Notes: generated by a model from the letters alone, not told the origin. 8,415 nt of DNA from Clostridia bacterium (GCA_017621295.1 JAGATI010000206.1:1-8415), one strand, 5' to 3'. Shown: positions 1 through 7,989, counted from the stretch's first letter. Made by a program: numbers and translations.

Positions 1-98
1 CTATAAACATCTTTAAATGGATATAGTCTAATTTTCTCTTCTAGTATCATATTTCGTACTAATTCTTGTTCTTTTCGATTATCTTTAATTCCAAACAA
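1..98 (-). CDS. Start of an unidentified gene, truncated by window edge
   Basis: An open frame begins at a TTG codon (96-98) and stays open to position 1, giving 32 visible residues that begin MFGIKDNRKEQELVR. The start is supported by a perfect AAGGAGG ribosome binding site at 106-112, seven bases upstream. Two other genes nearby also begin with a non-ATG codon behind a strong binding site, so TTG is credible here. The visible part is charged and shows no signal peptide or membrane segment. It is too short to identify. It lies downstream of a weak terminator-like hairpin but on the same strand as everything else, so it may belong to the same operon by readthrough. Confidence 0.6.
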   Translation of the reverse strand, partial: MFGIKDNRKEQELVRNMILEEKIRLYPFKDVY

Positions 99-116
99 TT
101 TCAAACCTCCTTATAC

Positions 117-141
117 AAAAAAATAAAGCTATTCGCTTTTT
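117..141 (-). terminator. Weak Rho-independent terminator-like hairpin
   Basis: Read on the minus strand, AAAGC and GCTTT form a five-base-pair stem around the loop GAATA, followed directly by ATTTTTTT. The form is that of an intrinsic terminator, but the stem is short with only two G-C pairs, so it would be weak or act as an attenuator. It sits between the 98-aa gene and the binding site of the next gene, where partial termination would lower downstream expression. Confidence 0.35.
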
Positions 142-194
142 AAAATTAATTATTATATTTTCAATTTAACCACCTCAATTCTTAAAGAGCTATG
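142..194 (-). other. Intergenic leader with a ribosome-bound micro-ORF
   Basis: The sequence after the 98-aa gene carries GAGGTGG (170-176), then five bases later TTG AAA ATA TAA (164-153), a well-spaced ribosome binding site with a three-codon ORF. The same bases also contain TATAAT (152-157) with TTGAGG (173-178) at a short 15-base spacing, so a weak promoter is possible instead. In DNA this AT-rich either match could be chance. With the hairpin just downstream, a leader-peptide or attenuator arrangement is conceivable, but nothing else in the sequence proves it. Confidence 0.2.
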
Positions 195-491
195 CTATTT
201 TATTTCTTCAAGAGTATCTTGATTAAATATTTTACTATCGCTATATGTACTAAATTCGCTATATCTACCAATTTCAAATACATTTATAGTTTTCTTGTTG
301 TATTCTAATTCATGTATATACATATCATAACTGTAGTGTCCATCTGTAGCAATTATATTTAAAATGCCTGTATCACTAATGTTATGAGTAATTTTAATCT
401 CTTTAAGATTTACTTTTCTATATGCTTTTTTTAATAGCATTTTAAAAAATAATTCCGAATAATATTTACAAAGTTGTTCTTCTTTCTTCAA
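195..491 (-). CDS. Hypothetical 98-aa protein, TTG start
   Basis: A complete small gene with a TTG start (489-491) and a TAG stop (195-197). The start is fixed by GGAGG at 500-504, which lies inside the last codons of the giant methylase-helicase gene. The stop of that gene and this start are only a few bases apart, so the two are translationally coupled and probably functionally linked. The product has a basic N-terminal half (Lys/Arg/Tyr-rich, residues 1-35) and a hydrophobic/polar second half with ISDTGILNIIATDG and FEIGRYSEF. There is no signal peptide, membrane segment or cysteine cluster. I do not recognise the family. FEIGRY loosely resembles YEIGKY near the C-terminus of the upstream helicase, which may be chance. 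Confidence 0.75.
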   Translation of the reverse strand: MKKEEQLCKYYSELFFKMLLKKAYRKVNLKEIKITHNISDTGILNIIATDGHYSYDMYIHELEYNKKTINVFEIGRYSEFSTYSDSKIFNQDTLEEIK

Positions 492-494
492 TTT

Positions 495-1415
495 TTATTC
501 CTCCATTTCTTCGCTTTCTTGTGAGTATTCATTTTCTTGATTTTCTTCGTTTATTTCATCTTCAATTAGAATTTGCTCATCTTTTTTATTGTCTATATTT
601 AATTTATTATTTAATTCTGATTGACGTTGTAATAATTGCTTTAATTCATTTTCATTTGCAAATGGCTTTTCTAATTCTAACTTACATTGTTCCATTTCTC
701 TTTTGTAACCTTTTATTCGTTGTTCACTTTCTTCAATTTCATTTTCAAAATTATTTAATTCTTCATCTAATCTTTGAATATTCAAACTAGGTATTTGTGC
801 TAAACGAACAGAGTATTTACTGTTTTTAGCAAAATGGATTTCTGTATCATTAAATTTATTGGATAGATATAGTGTAAAACCTCTATATTTTCCTATTTCG
901 TATAATACATCTTTCTCAATATTTTTATTTACACTTTTTATTATTTCTTCGCCTGCTTCTTTTTGATCTTTAAATACTTTGCTATTTAATTCCATATTAA
1001 ATTCTTGAGATGTTTCTTGATTTCTAATTTCTAAATCTGCCTTACATTTTTCAATAAAATCATTTTCTCTCTCAATTTGTTTTGGTAAAGTAATTTTTAA
1101 CTTATCTTCAAAAGTATATCTTTGGTTATTATAATTTCGTTCTTTTAATTTTAATGCTTGAACTTTCATATCAACTTCAAATTTTTCCATAATCTCTTGG
1201 TTATCTGTAGCTATTGCTTTTATTTCTCCAAAATTTATTGTTGTATTATCTAAATCATTCATTGTTCGTATTTCTTTACTTCCTGCAAATAATTGAGAAA
1301 TGAATTTTTGTTTAGTTTCTAATGTTTGCCATACATAAGCGTCAAAACTCTTTTTTGTTACATATCTTATTATTTCAACTTCTTTATTCATATTGCCCTG
1401 TCTTAATATTCTTCC
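495..1415 (-). CDS. Segment D: helicase motif VI and C-terminal coiled coil
   Basis: After the third shift the frame returns to that of segment A and encodes 306 residues, beginning GRILRQGN (motif VI, with the arginine finger region) and then [20 protein letters not shown], a conserved family signature in which the helicase lobe packs. From about composite 1850 the chain becomes Lys/Glu-rich. [19 protein letters not shown] begins a coiled coil at about 1955-2015, followed by a very acidic tail ending EEMEE. An ATG at 1389-1391 opens a 298-codon ORF that gene finders would call as a separate protein, but that protein would lack the motif VI arginines and has only a poor binding site. It is therefore best read as part of the giant protein. 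Confidence 0.8.
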   Translation of the reverse strand, partial: GRILRQGNMNKEVEIIRYVTKKSFDAYVWQTLETKQKFISQLFAGSKEIRTMNDLDNTTINFGEIKAIATDNQEIMEKFEVDMKVQALKLKERNYNNQRYTFEDKLKITLPKQIERENDFIEKCKADLEIRNQETSQEFNMELNSKVFKDQKEAGEEIIKSVNKNIEKDVLYEIGKYRGFTLYLSNKFNDTEIHFAKNSKYSVRLAQIPSLNIQRLDEELNNFENEIEESEQRIKGYKREMEQCKLELEKPFANENELKQLLQRQSELNNKLNIDNKKDEQILIEDEINEENQENEYSQESEEMEE

Positions 1416-4400
1416 GTTCTCTTTGTTCTATATCAGAAGGTCTCCAAGGGGCGTCAATATGGTGCAATACTTTTAATCTATCTTGTATATTAGTTCCGAG
1501 CTCCCATTTTATTTGTACTACCTAAAAATACTCTAATGTCGCCAGCTCTAACCTTTTCAAATGTTTTTGTTTTTTGAATATCTGTCTTTGAGTTGTGTAT
1601 ATAATCAATTTCATTTTCTGGAATTCCCATATCAATTAATAATCTTTTTATTTCATAATATACATTAAATCTCTCTGCATTTGGAGTAGATAAATCACAA
1701 AAAACGACTTGAGTTAATTTGCTTTCTTCTCCCTCAAGCCAGTTTATATATATTTCTTTTGCAACAGCCATTGCCTTTGTATTATTAGTATTTGATAATT
1801 CATTGCCTGTTAATCGAATATCTAATGCTGCTTTTTTACCATCACTACTTATTTTTAGCATATTATCTTCTTTTAAATCAACATTTCCTCTTTGTATTGC
1901 CTCTGACCTTTTAACAATTTCTTGCATATATTGTTCTTGTTCTTTGCTGGGCTCTAATGCAATGATTGTAGCTTTTCCATTTTTTATTTGTGGTATTGGC
2001 AAATTCAAATCATCTTTTGTTTTTATATCCGCTACCATACGAAATATAGACATAAGTTCTGGTAAGTTATGAAATTTTGATAATCTTTGTCTAACCCTAT
2101 AACCATTACCACTAGGTGCTAATTCTAAAGAATTTGTTACTTCTGCAAAAGTAGAAGCCCATTCATCAAAACTGAATATTCCCATTTTTTCTAATATATG
2201 TGGCTCTAAATATTTCATCATTACATACAATTCTGATAAAGAGTTTGATACTGGTGTTCCTGTAGCAAAAACTACACCTTTTCCATTTTGCTTGTCTAAT
2301 AAATATTCTGTTTTCATATATAAGTCAGAAGCTCTTTGAGAAGTTCCATTCGTTACACCTGCTACATCATTTAATTTTGTTTGTATCATTAAATTTTTAA
2401 ATAAGTGTGCTTCATCAACTATTAAATAGTCAATACCTGTTTGTTCAAAATTGATAACATTATCTCTTTGTTTAGATTCTAATAATGTCTTTAATCTTTT
2501 TTCCAACCTCTGTTTTGCACTCTCTAATTGTTTTACTGTAGAACGATTTTTTATATCTTTTTGTGCTAGTTCTATTTCATAAATTTGACTATTAATATGT
2601 TGTTCTTCAACTTCTTTGCTCATAGGCATTTTTTCAAAAGAAGAATGTGCCATAATAATAGCGTCATATTCTCCTGTAGTTATTTTACCTGCAAATATTC
2701 TTCTTTTTTGTTTTTGAAAGTCGTCTTTATTTGCAATTAGAATATTTGCATTAGGGTATAACTCATAAAAACTTTTTGCAGTTTCTTGTACTAAATGATT
2801 TGGAACAATTATTAAAGGTTTATTTGCAATTCCAAGTCTCTTCATTTCCATTATGCCTGCTATCATTTCATAAGTTTTACCAGCTCCAACAACATGAGCA
2901 AGTAGGGTAGAGTTTTCGCTAAATAATATTCTAGCAACTGCATTCTTTTGATGTGGTAATAATGTTATTGTGGGATTCATCCCAGGAAATGTTAAATGAC
3001 TTCCATCAAATTCTCTATCTACTATTGAATTAAATTGTCTATTATATATATCTTCTAATACTTTTCTTCTTTCGGTATCTTCAAAAATCCAATTTCTAAA
3101 TTCTTCTTTTATTAAATCTTGTTTTTGTCTTGCTAACATTGTCTTTTCTTTATTTATAACACTTTTATCATCAATTCTATCGTAAACATTTGTAGCATGT
3201 AAGTTTAATGCGTCAGTTGTTAATTCTAGTGCATTAACATCATTAGTTCCATAAATTGTATTTACTTCAACATTACTACAGTAACCTCGTATATCTAAAA
3301 ACCATTTTCCTAAATTTTTTTGATATATAGTTGATATTTCTTTATCTTCCAATTTGAATTTTTCTTTTATAAATTGTGTTATATATTCTTCTGGAATCCA
3401 AGTTGCACCTAATTTTACTTCTATATCACTTGCTGGTATTCTAACCGGTTGAATTTCTTTTAATATTGATACATTTTCTTCGTAACGATTATCTTCTCGT
3501 GCATATCCTTCTGCTATTCTTAATTTTTCTACAACATTTCCGAGATAAGTATTGGTCAGCAGTTTCCCAGCCTGCCAAATCTTCATCAATTCCCATTTTT
3601 GCTGTTTCAGGATTATGATATATAAGTCCTTTTAATTCATTAATTACAGTATCATAATCTTTTCCACAAAGTTTCATAATGTACTTAATATCTACTTTTC
3701 CACGTTGATTAATACTTGCAATTAATCCATCTTTTGCACTGTCGGTTTGTGTAATCTCTTTATATGGTTTTATTGTTCTTTTAGTAAATATATCTGTTTT
3801 TGTAATTTGTTTTGTTTGTTTATCTTGTTTTTCTAGTGATATTAGGAGAGGATAGTCCGCGTCATTTCTAAAAGTTAGCTCATTTCCTTTATCTGTTATA
3901 TACCCATATTTCTTAACAAATTCATCATAAACTTGATTTAATTTTGTTTGATATGGAATTATATCTATATCTGTAACATCTTTATTTTCAATATCTATTA
4001 AGTTTCTTAAAGCTGTTCTTACTTTTATAAGTCCTTTTATTCTTTCAATAGCTGTTTGGTTTTTATTTTGTTCATATAAATAATCATTAATTCTATAATA
4101 AATTTTTCCGTTAATTTCAGTATAAGTATAATCTTTTACATTGTTATATTGCTCTCCTACAGGTATTGATTCTCCCTGTTCTTCTGTATACACTTGTCCT
4201 AAATCTTCCATACTTACTATATCACTAGGTAACATTTTTAAAGTATCTTCTAGTTGTTCTTTTAAATCTCCATTAGGTATAATATCTAATGTTTCTCCAT
4301 ATTGACTTGTAGTAAAATCAATGTTGCCTTTAATCATATATCTTTTACTTGCAAAGTAATCATTTATATTTATGCCATCTCTTATCTCATAAGTATCAAT

Positions 4401-6644
4401 CCAATTTTCTTTATATTCTGGTTCTTTTCCTTTTTTCTGTAGAAATATAATATCTGATACTGTTTCTGTATTTGCAATTTGCTTAAATGCTGTATTTGGT
4501 AGTCTTACTGCACATATAAAATTTGCTTTTTGTTCAATATATTCTCTTACTTTGCTATCTTGTTTATCAAGAGTAAATCTACTTGTTATAAAAGCTACAA
4601 TTCCACCAGGTTTTACTTTGTCGAGTGTCTTTTCAAAAAAATAATCGTGTATTTTTAAACTATTATCATAATTTCTATCAAAAACTCCAAAATCTCCAAA
4701 TGGAATATTACTTATAGCAATATCATAATAGTTATTATTTAATTTTGTATCTTCATAACCTTTTACTTGAATATCAGCATTTGTATATATCTTTTTTAGT
4801 AATCTACCTGTTAGATTATCTTTTTCAACAGCAGTTATTTTACTGTTTTCAAGTTCTGTCGGTATTCTACCTAAAAAATTTCCTACTCCTGCAGATGGAT
4901 CTAAAATTCTACATTTGCTATTTATTCCAAATCTTTGTATAGCTTTATACATAAAATCTATAATATATGGCTCTGTATAAAAAGAAGTTAATGCACTTTC
5001 TCTACTACTATTAAATTCCTCTGGAGTTAATAATTCTTTTAGTTCATAGTATTGTTCTGAGCTTTCTTCAAATGCTTTAGAAAGTCCACCCCAGCCATTA
5101 TATTTTGCAAGTATATTTTTTTCTTCATTTGTTGCCTCTCTATCTTCATACTCTAGTTGTTTTAGTAATTTTATTGCTGCTATATTTTCTTCATATTTAT
5201 TTTTCAAACCAATGCTATCTTTTTTTAAGTCATCAGAAATTTTAAATAGTGGAGGTGGGAGAGGTGTTTCTATAATTTCTTCAGTTTCTGTAAGTGGGTT
5301 TATATCTGTTATTTCTGCTAATTTTTCTAAATCATTTTGTTTATTATCTTTTATAACTTTTTCATTTAATGAGTTATTATATAATTTATCTTCAAAGTCT
5401 GGTATGGAATATCTTTGTAATATTGCGTCTGTATTAGGATTTATACTAACTAAAATTTGATTTTTTTCAATATCAATTTTTCTAATATATTGTGGCTTAT
5501 CATGCTCTAAATAAACTAAATCTCCAACTTTATAACCTGAAAATGTGCTTTCTATTGGTGTTTGTTTTTTAGATTCTTCATTAATTTGTGGCAAATTAAA
5601 AAGAGTAGTTTGTACTACTCCATCTTCATAACCTACATTGTTTTTACTTTTTCCTCTATCATATTGCCTATCAATTCCATTTTTAGACTGCGTATCATAT
5701 TTTCGTATTGTGATAGTACTATGAACTCGTCTGTATCTGGCTTTTGATATTTTGTTCTTAATTGTTCTTCTATTCTTTGTTCCTGACTTGCTATCTCTTG
5801 TGAATTGCTCTCCAATACTTCGTTGATTGTTCCCTCCATTATCAAGTCTTGATATTTCATCGGTCTTGTTTCCTCCAATGTTTTGTTCATTTTCTTTAAT
5901 ATTATTTCTTTCATTAAATAATTCCTCCCATTCTTTTCTTTCTAATCTTTCTTTAATTTCTAATTCTACAATTCTAATTAAATCGTAACTACATCTGTTT
6001 ACTATATACCCTAATCTTTTTAATACTTTAACATCTGTAATATTTTCATAATTGTTTAGGTTTGGCTCATATTCTGCACCACATCTATTTAGTACAATAG
6101 CTGTTACACTTTCAAAAAATGCTCCAAGAAAGTTATCATTGTATATTTGTTCTTGTGGTAACTCTAATCTTCCAATAAATTCGCTATTTGTTAATAAATC
6201 ACTTAAATATGAACTAATTACATTACTTAATTCCCCCTGTATATTTTCAGAATGAATATCTAATTTATTTGTTAATATTTCAAATGCGTCATTCTCGTTA
6301 GTTTCCCACAATTTAAAATCTATATCATATTTACTATTAGTTGAACTTACATCAAATACAGATTTTAAATATAATCTACCATTTTGCTGATATATTGTTT
6401 TTAAAGTTTTGGAATGAGGTTTAAGCTTAACATATCTACCAACTTTTTTCCATTCATCAAATGTCGCACAAGCTGTTATATTTTTGTCTTGAACATATAG
6501 TAATAAATTTTCGTGGAATTTATATTTATAGAATTTAGAATTGAATTTTAGAAATTCGTTCCATTTACTAGAATTACCAATTAAGTCTGATAATCCTTTA
6601 TTGTATAATTCTACTGCCTCTTTAATATCTTGTATTTGTTCCAC
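495..6644 (-). CDS. ArdC-like / N6 DNA methylase / SF2 helicase giant protein, read through three +1 frameshifts
   Basis: The gene begins at GTG (6642-6644) behind AAGGAGG at 6650-6656 and ends at TAA (495-497). It stays open only if the ribosome skips one C at 3542, 1498 and 1416. The composite is 2048 aa: residues 1-1034, 1035-1715, 1716-1742 and 1743-2048. Domains in order are an ArdC/LtrC-like N-terminus (about 1-190), a low-complexity polar linker (about 240-340), NGWGG (516-520), methylase motif [10 protein letters not shown] (from 582), motif IV NIPF (646-649), helicase Walker A GAGKT (1253-1257), DEAH (1410-1413), ATGTP (1460-1464), motif V MGAGTN, motif [13 protein letters not shown], and a C-terminal coiled coil (about 1955-2015). 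Proteins of this architecture occur in Firmicutes conjugative elements and resemble phage P1 DarB, an anti-restriction protein. A role in DNA processing or anti-restriction is inference. A decayed pseudogene is the main alternative. Confidence 0.85.
1411..1419 (-). promoter_or_regulatory. +1 frameshift site 3: GAA CGG AA
   Basis: Coding strand CAA AGA GAA CGG AAG AAT: the incoming frame meets TAA nine codons after the CGG. Skipping the C (position 1416) gives GAA GGA AGA ATA, completing Q-R-E-G-R-I in helicase motif VI. The P-site codon is Glu here rather than Ser or Ala, so only CGGAA is shared by all three sites. Confidence 0.85.
1417..1497 (-). CDS. Segment C: 27-codon bridge between helicase motifs V and VI (+2 frame)
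   Basis: Between the second and third shift sites a 27-codon stretch in the third frame encodes the link of motif V to motif VI. It starts [13 protein letters not shown] and ends [11 protein letters not shown]. This is the signature of the C-terminal helicase lobe in this family (MGAGTNVQDRL, PWRPADIEQREGR), so there is little doubt that it is translated, although it has no start codon of its own and no frame-intact ORF of useful length. It is strong evidence that both flanking shifts are real: a fragment this small in a unique frame would not stay conserved if the gene were dead. Zero-frame reading on either side stops within a few codons. Confidence 0.85.
1492..1501 (-). promoter_or_regulatory. 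+1 frameshift site 2: GCT CGG AA
   Basis: Coding strand AAA ATG GGA GCT CGG AAC TAA: the zero frame stops two codons after the site. Skipping the C (position 1498) gives GCT GGA ACT AAT, completing K-M-G-A-G-T-N, the helicase motif V. GGGAG lies just before the P-site codon but overlaps it, unlike the spaced SD stimulator of prfB. Confidence 0.85.
1499..3541 (-). CDS. Segment B: SF2/SNF2-like helicase motor, motifs I-IV (+1 frame)
   Basis: In the +1 frame after the first shift, 681 codons encode the helicase motor. The first residues, [10 protein letters not shown], continue the segment A ending [10 protein letters not shown], giving the family's conserved YLSGNV..KL. Walker A VGAGKT is at composite 1252-1257, DEAH at 1410-1413 (Walker B), and ATGTPVSNS at 1460 (motif III). 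The second RecA-like lobe continues to MGA, where the frame breaks again. An ATG at 3587-3589 could in principle start a separate protein, but it lies inside segment A and has no convincing ribosome binding site. The seven residues between it and the join would also be from the wrong frame, so frameshifting explains the data better than internal initiation. Confidence 0.8.
3489..6644 (-). CDS. Segment A: ArdC-like domain and N6-adenine methylase (zero-frame product)
   Basis: This is the zero-frame ORF from the GTG start. It encodes the methylase half and would yield a 1051-aa protein if CGG at 3540-3542 were read as an ordinary codon, the last 17 residues being an unrelated Arg/Lys/Cys-rich tail. 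The N-terminus (WNEFLKF at 28-34, [14 protein letters not shown] from 61) matches the ArdC-like region found in conjugative-element proteins. Residues 370-430 form a small domain beginning [11 protein letters not shown]. The methylase core carries NGWGG (516), the S-adenosylmethionine-binding DPSAGVGNF (582), the acidic loop [11 protein letters not shown], catalytic NIPFG (646, a variant of NPPF) and [15 protein letters not shown]. Conserved residues look intact, so a methylase-only product could be active. The true reading is shared with the helicase by frameshifting at residue 1034. Confidence 0.8.
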   Translation of the reverse strand: MEQIQDIKEAVELYNKGLSDLIGNSSKWNEFLKFNSKFYKYKFHENLLLYVQDKNITACATFDEWKKVGRYVKLKPHSKTLKTIYQQNGRLYLKSVFDVSSTNSKYDIDFKLWETNENDAFEILTNKLDIHSENIQGELSNVISSYLSDLLTNSEFIGRLELPQEQIYNDNFLGAFFESVTAIVLNRCGAEYEPNLNNYENITDVKVLKRLGYIVNRCSYDLIRIVELEIKERLERKEWEELFNERNNIKENEQNIGGNKTDEISRLDNGGNNQRSIGEQFTRDSKSGTKNRRTIKNKISKARYRRVHSTITIRKYDTQSKNGIDRQYDRGKSKNNVGYEDGVVQTTLFNLPQINEESKKQTPIESTFSGYKVGDLVYLEHDKPQYIRKIDIEKNQILVSINPNTDAILQRYSIPDFEDKLYNNSLNEKVIKDNKQNDLEKLAEITDINPLTETEEIIETPLPPPLFKISDDLKKDSIGLKNKYEENIAAIKLLKQLEYEDREATNEEKNILAKYNGWGGLSKAFEESSEQYYELKELLTPEEFNSSRESALTSFYTEPYIIDFMYKAIQRFGINSKCRILDPSAGVGNFLGRIPTELENSKITAVEKDNLTGRLLKKIYTNADIQVKGYEDTKLNNNYYDIAISNIPFGDFGVFDRNYDNSLKIHDYFFEKTLDKVKPGGIVAFITSRFTLDKQDSKVREYIEQKANFICAVRLPNTAFKQIANTETVSDIIFLQKKGKEPEYKENWIDTYEIRDGININDYFASKRYMIKGNIDFTTSQYGETLDIIPNGDLKEQLEDTLKMLPSDIVSMEDLGQVYTEEQGESIPVGEQYNNVKDYTYTEINGKIYYRINDYLYEQNKNQTAIERIKGLIKVRTALRNLIDIENKDVTDIDIIPYQTKLNQVYDEFVKKYGYITDKGNELTFRNDADYPLLISLEKQDKQTKQITKTDIFTKRTIKPYKEITQTDSAKDGLIASINQRGKVDIKYIMKLCGKDYDTVINELKGLIYHNPETAKMGIDEDLAGWETADQYLSRKCCRKIKNSRRICTRR
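3536..3545 (-). promoter_or_regulatory. +1 frameshift site 1: TCT CGG AA
   Basis: Coding strand TAC TTA TCT CGG AAA: the zero frame reaches TAA 17 codons later. Skipping the C (position 3542) gives TCT GGA AAT GTT, that is S-G-N-V, restoring the family motif YLSGNV. It lies exactly at the methylase-helicase boundary. There is no SD-like sequence just upstream. Confidence 0.8.
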
Positions 6645-6708
6645 TTATACCTCCTTAATTTAATATTAGCATGTTATTTTTCTGTTTTCAGCCCATTTTC
6701 AGATTTTT
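6645..6708 (-). other. Intergenic spacer with ribosome binding site of the giant gene
   Basis: The 64 bases between the 426-aa gene and the GTG start contain AAGGAGG (6650-6656), five bases before the GTG, which fixes that start. CTGAAAA appears twice (within 6682-6702), but no stem with a T-run follows, so the two genes are probably cotranscribed. Confidence 0.55.
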
Positions 6709-7989
6709 TTATTCCATTTCCATATCTTGTTCATTTTGCTTTATTTCTTGTTCCATTTTAATATATGAATTTCTCATATTTTCAATATTTTTTATTGCTG
6801 TTTCTTTACTACATAAATCATTTGAGTAATAATAATCTGAATGTCCATTTGGAAACATTACAGTTGTCTTATATCTATTTTTATTAAGTTCATCAATAGT
6901 AACAAAGGCAACATCTATATCTATTACTTTTAATACTTTCTCATACATTGTTGAAAAGAGAGACTTTTTATTAATTGTTTTATATTCATTTGGATCTGCT
7001 ATTTTTCCAAAATTGTTAAAAGAATAATGATTTGCCATAATTTCTTTTAAATCTATTTTTTTAATTTTTTCTATTCTCTCTATTTTCTTTTCATACAAAT
7101 AATCTTTATATAAATTTTTTATGCTTTGAACATTATCATATATATCTTTAGCACTATATCTAGATTTTGTATCAACTTGAATTTTATGGTTATCATCAAA
7201 TTCAATTATTGTTGTATATTTACCAGCACTTACATCATCTGAAAAAATATTTTCATAATTTATTTTTAAATTTTCTAATATATCTTCATACATACTTGAA
7301 ATAGTGGGCATAGCCTCTCCATCTCTATCAGCTCCATACTCCTCTAAATTTTTAATACCTTTATTATCAAAATAATAATCTACTACATCTTTAATATTTA
7401 CTTTTCCAAATTCCATTGTTTCGATTTTACTTTCATAATAATCAAGTAAGTCATCTAATATGTCTTTAAATTCAGTATTTATGCAATAGGAATCTGACAT
7501 TGGATGTGTGAATAATGAAACATAATCTTCATTATCATAGTTTTGCTCCAATTCTTCTATCAATTCATCTGTTTCTTTGATAATATAATCAATTTCTTCT
7601 TGACTTAATTCAGATTTATTTGTTTTAAAATAATTTTTAATATCTTTTAAATGTTCAACTACCTTTGATACTAATCCTGATACATCTTCTCCATTATCTT
7701 GAAGTTCATTATTATAGACTAATTTTGCATATTTATTAATCTTTTCTTGAATTTTTGCATTTTCTATTTTATCTTCAAAAGACTTTTCTTCTTCTGGAGT
7801 ATGAGAATAATATGTAATTTTTTGTTTTGTATCTTGAACTTCTAGTGCATTATAGTTTTGTGATTTTACTAATTTTTTCGCTTTTTCTATAGCATTTTGA
7901 ATATCAGATAAATTGCTTTCAATAATATCTGACAATCCTTGTTCTCTTTCATCTTTTGTTTCCCATATTTTTATAATATATCTCGCCAT
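6709..7989 (-). CDS. Unknown 426-aa Lys/Glu-rich accessory protein of the mobile element
   Basis: A complete gene with an ATG start (7987-7989) behind AAGGAG at 7995-8000, and a TAA stop. Residues 1-60 (MARYIIKIWETKDEREQG, then a helix rich in Ala and Lys, then NALEVQD) form a compact alpha/beta-looking module. I recall similar RIW/KIW plus ALEV sequences in small uncharacterised proteins of Firmicutes conjugative elements, so this is a family impression, not a database result. Residues 65-200 and 285-320 are predicted charged helices, perhaps coiled coil. IIEFDDNHKIQVD and ATVMFPNG-like strands (residues 250-265, 385-395) suggest repeated small beta segments. There is no signal peptide or membrane segment, and no catalytic motif that I recognise. 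It sits 64 bases upstream of the methylase-helicase in the same operon, so an accessory role to it is plausible but unproven. Confidence 0.8.
   Translation of the reverse strand: MARYIIKIWETKDEREQGLSDIIESNLSDIQNAIEKAKKLVKSQNYNALEVQDTKQKITYYSHTPEEEKSFEDKIENAKIQEKINKYAKLVYNNELQDNGEDVSGLVSKVVEHLKDIKNYFKTNKSELSQEEIDYIIKETDELIEELEQNYDNEDYVSLFTHPMSDSYCINTEFKDILDDLLDYYESKIETMEFGKVNIKDVVDYYFDNKGIKNLEEYGADRDGEAMPTISSMYEDILENLKINYENIFSDDVSAGKYTTIIEFDDNHKIQVDTKSRYSAKDIYDNVQSIKNLYKDYLYEKKIERIEKIKKIDLKEIMANHYSFNNFGKIADPNEYKTINKKSLFSTMYEKVLKVIDIDVAFVTIDELNKNRYKTTVMFPNGHSDYYYSNDLCSKETAIKNIENMRNSYIKMEQEIKQNEQDMEME

Noticed and set aside
1490..1505. prfB-like SD stimulator at shift site 2 (GGGAG)
   Set aside because: It overlaps the P-site codon instead of lying about three bases before it, and the other two sites have nothing comparable.
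1719..2072. 117-codon open frame on the plus strand, opposite the helicase
   Set aside because: Antisense to conserved helicase coding sequence; Ser/Ile/Phe-rich composition typical of a reversed AT-rich gene and no ribosome binding site. The other plus-strand frames (for example 521-790, 5212-5460, 7913-8107) were rejected for the same reason.
1490..3589. Separate helicase protein started at ATG 3587-3589
   Set aside because: No convincing ribosome binding site, the first residues come from the wrong frame, and it would end before motif VI.
5633..5914. 93-codon open frame inside segment A, in the +1 frame
   Set aside because: It overlaps the low-complexity linker of the giant protein, whose own frame is open with no CGG or stop. 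It has no binding site and looks like a shadow allowed by skewed composition.
495..6644. Reading the giant gene as a decayed pseudogene with three chance indels or sequencing errors
   Set aside because: The three breaks share CGGAA, all add one base, none is in a long homopolymer, and the rest of the 6.1 kb keeps perfect motifs and no other stop. It cannot be excluded without reads, but it is the less economical explanation.
6675..6705. Terminator between the 426-aa gene and the giant gene
   Set aside because: The repeated CTGAAAA and CTG-TTTT-CAG bits form at most a three-base-pair stem and no T-run follows in the transcript.
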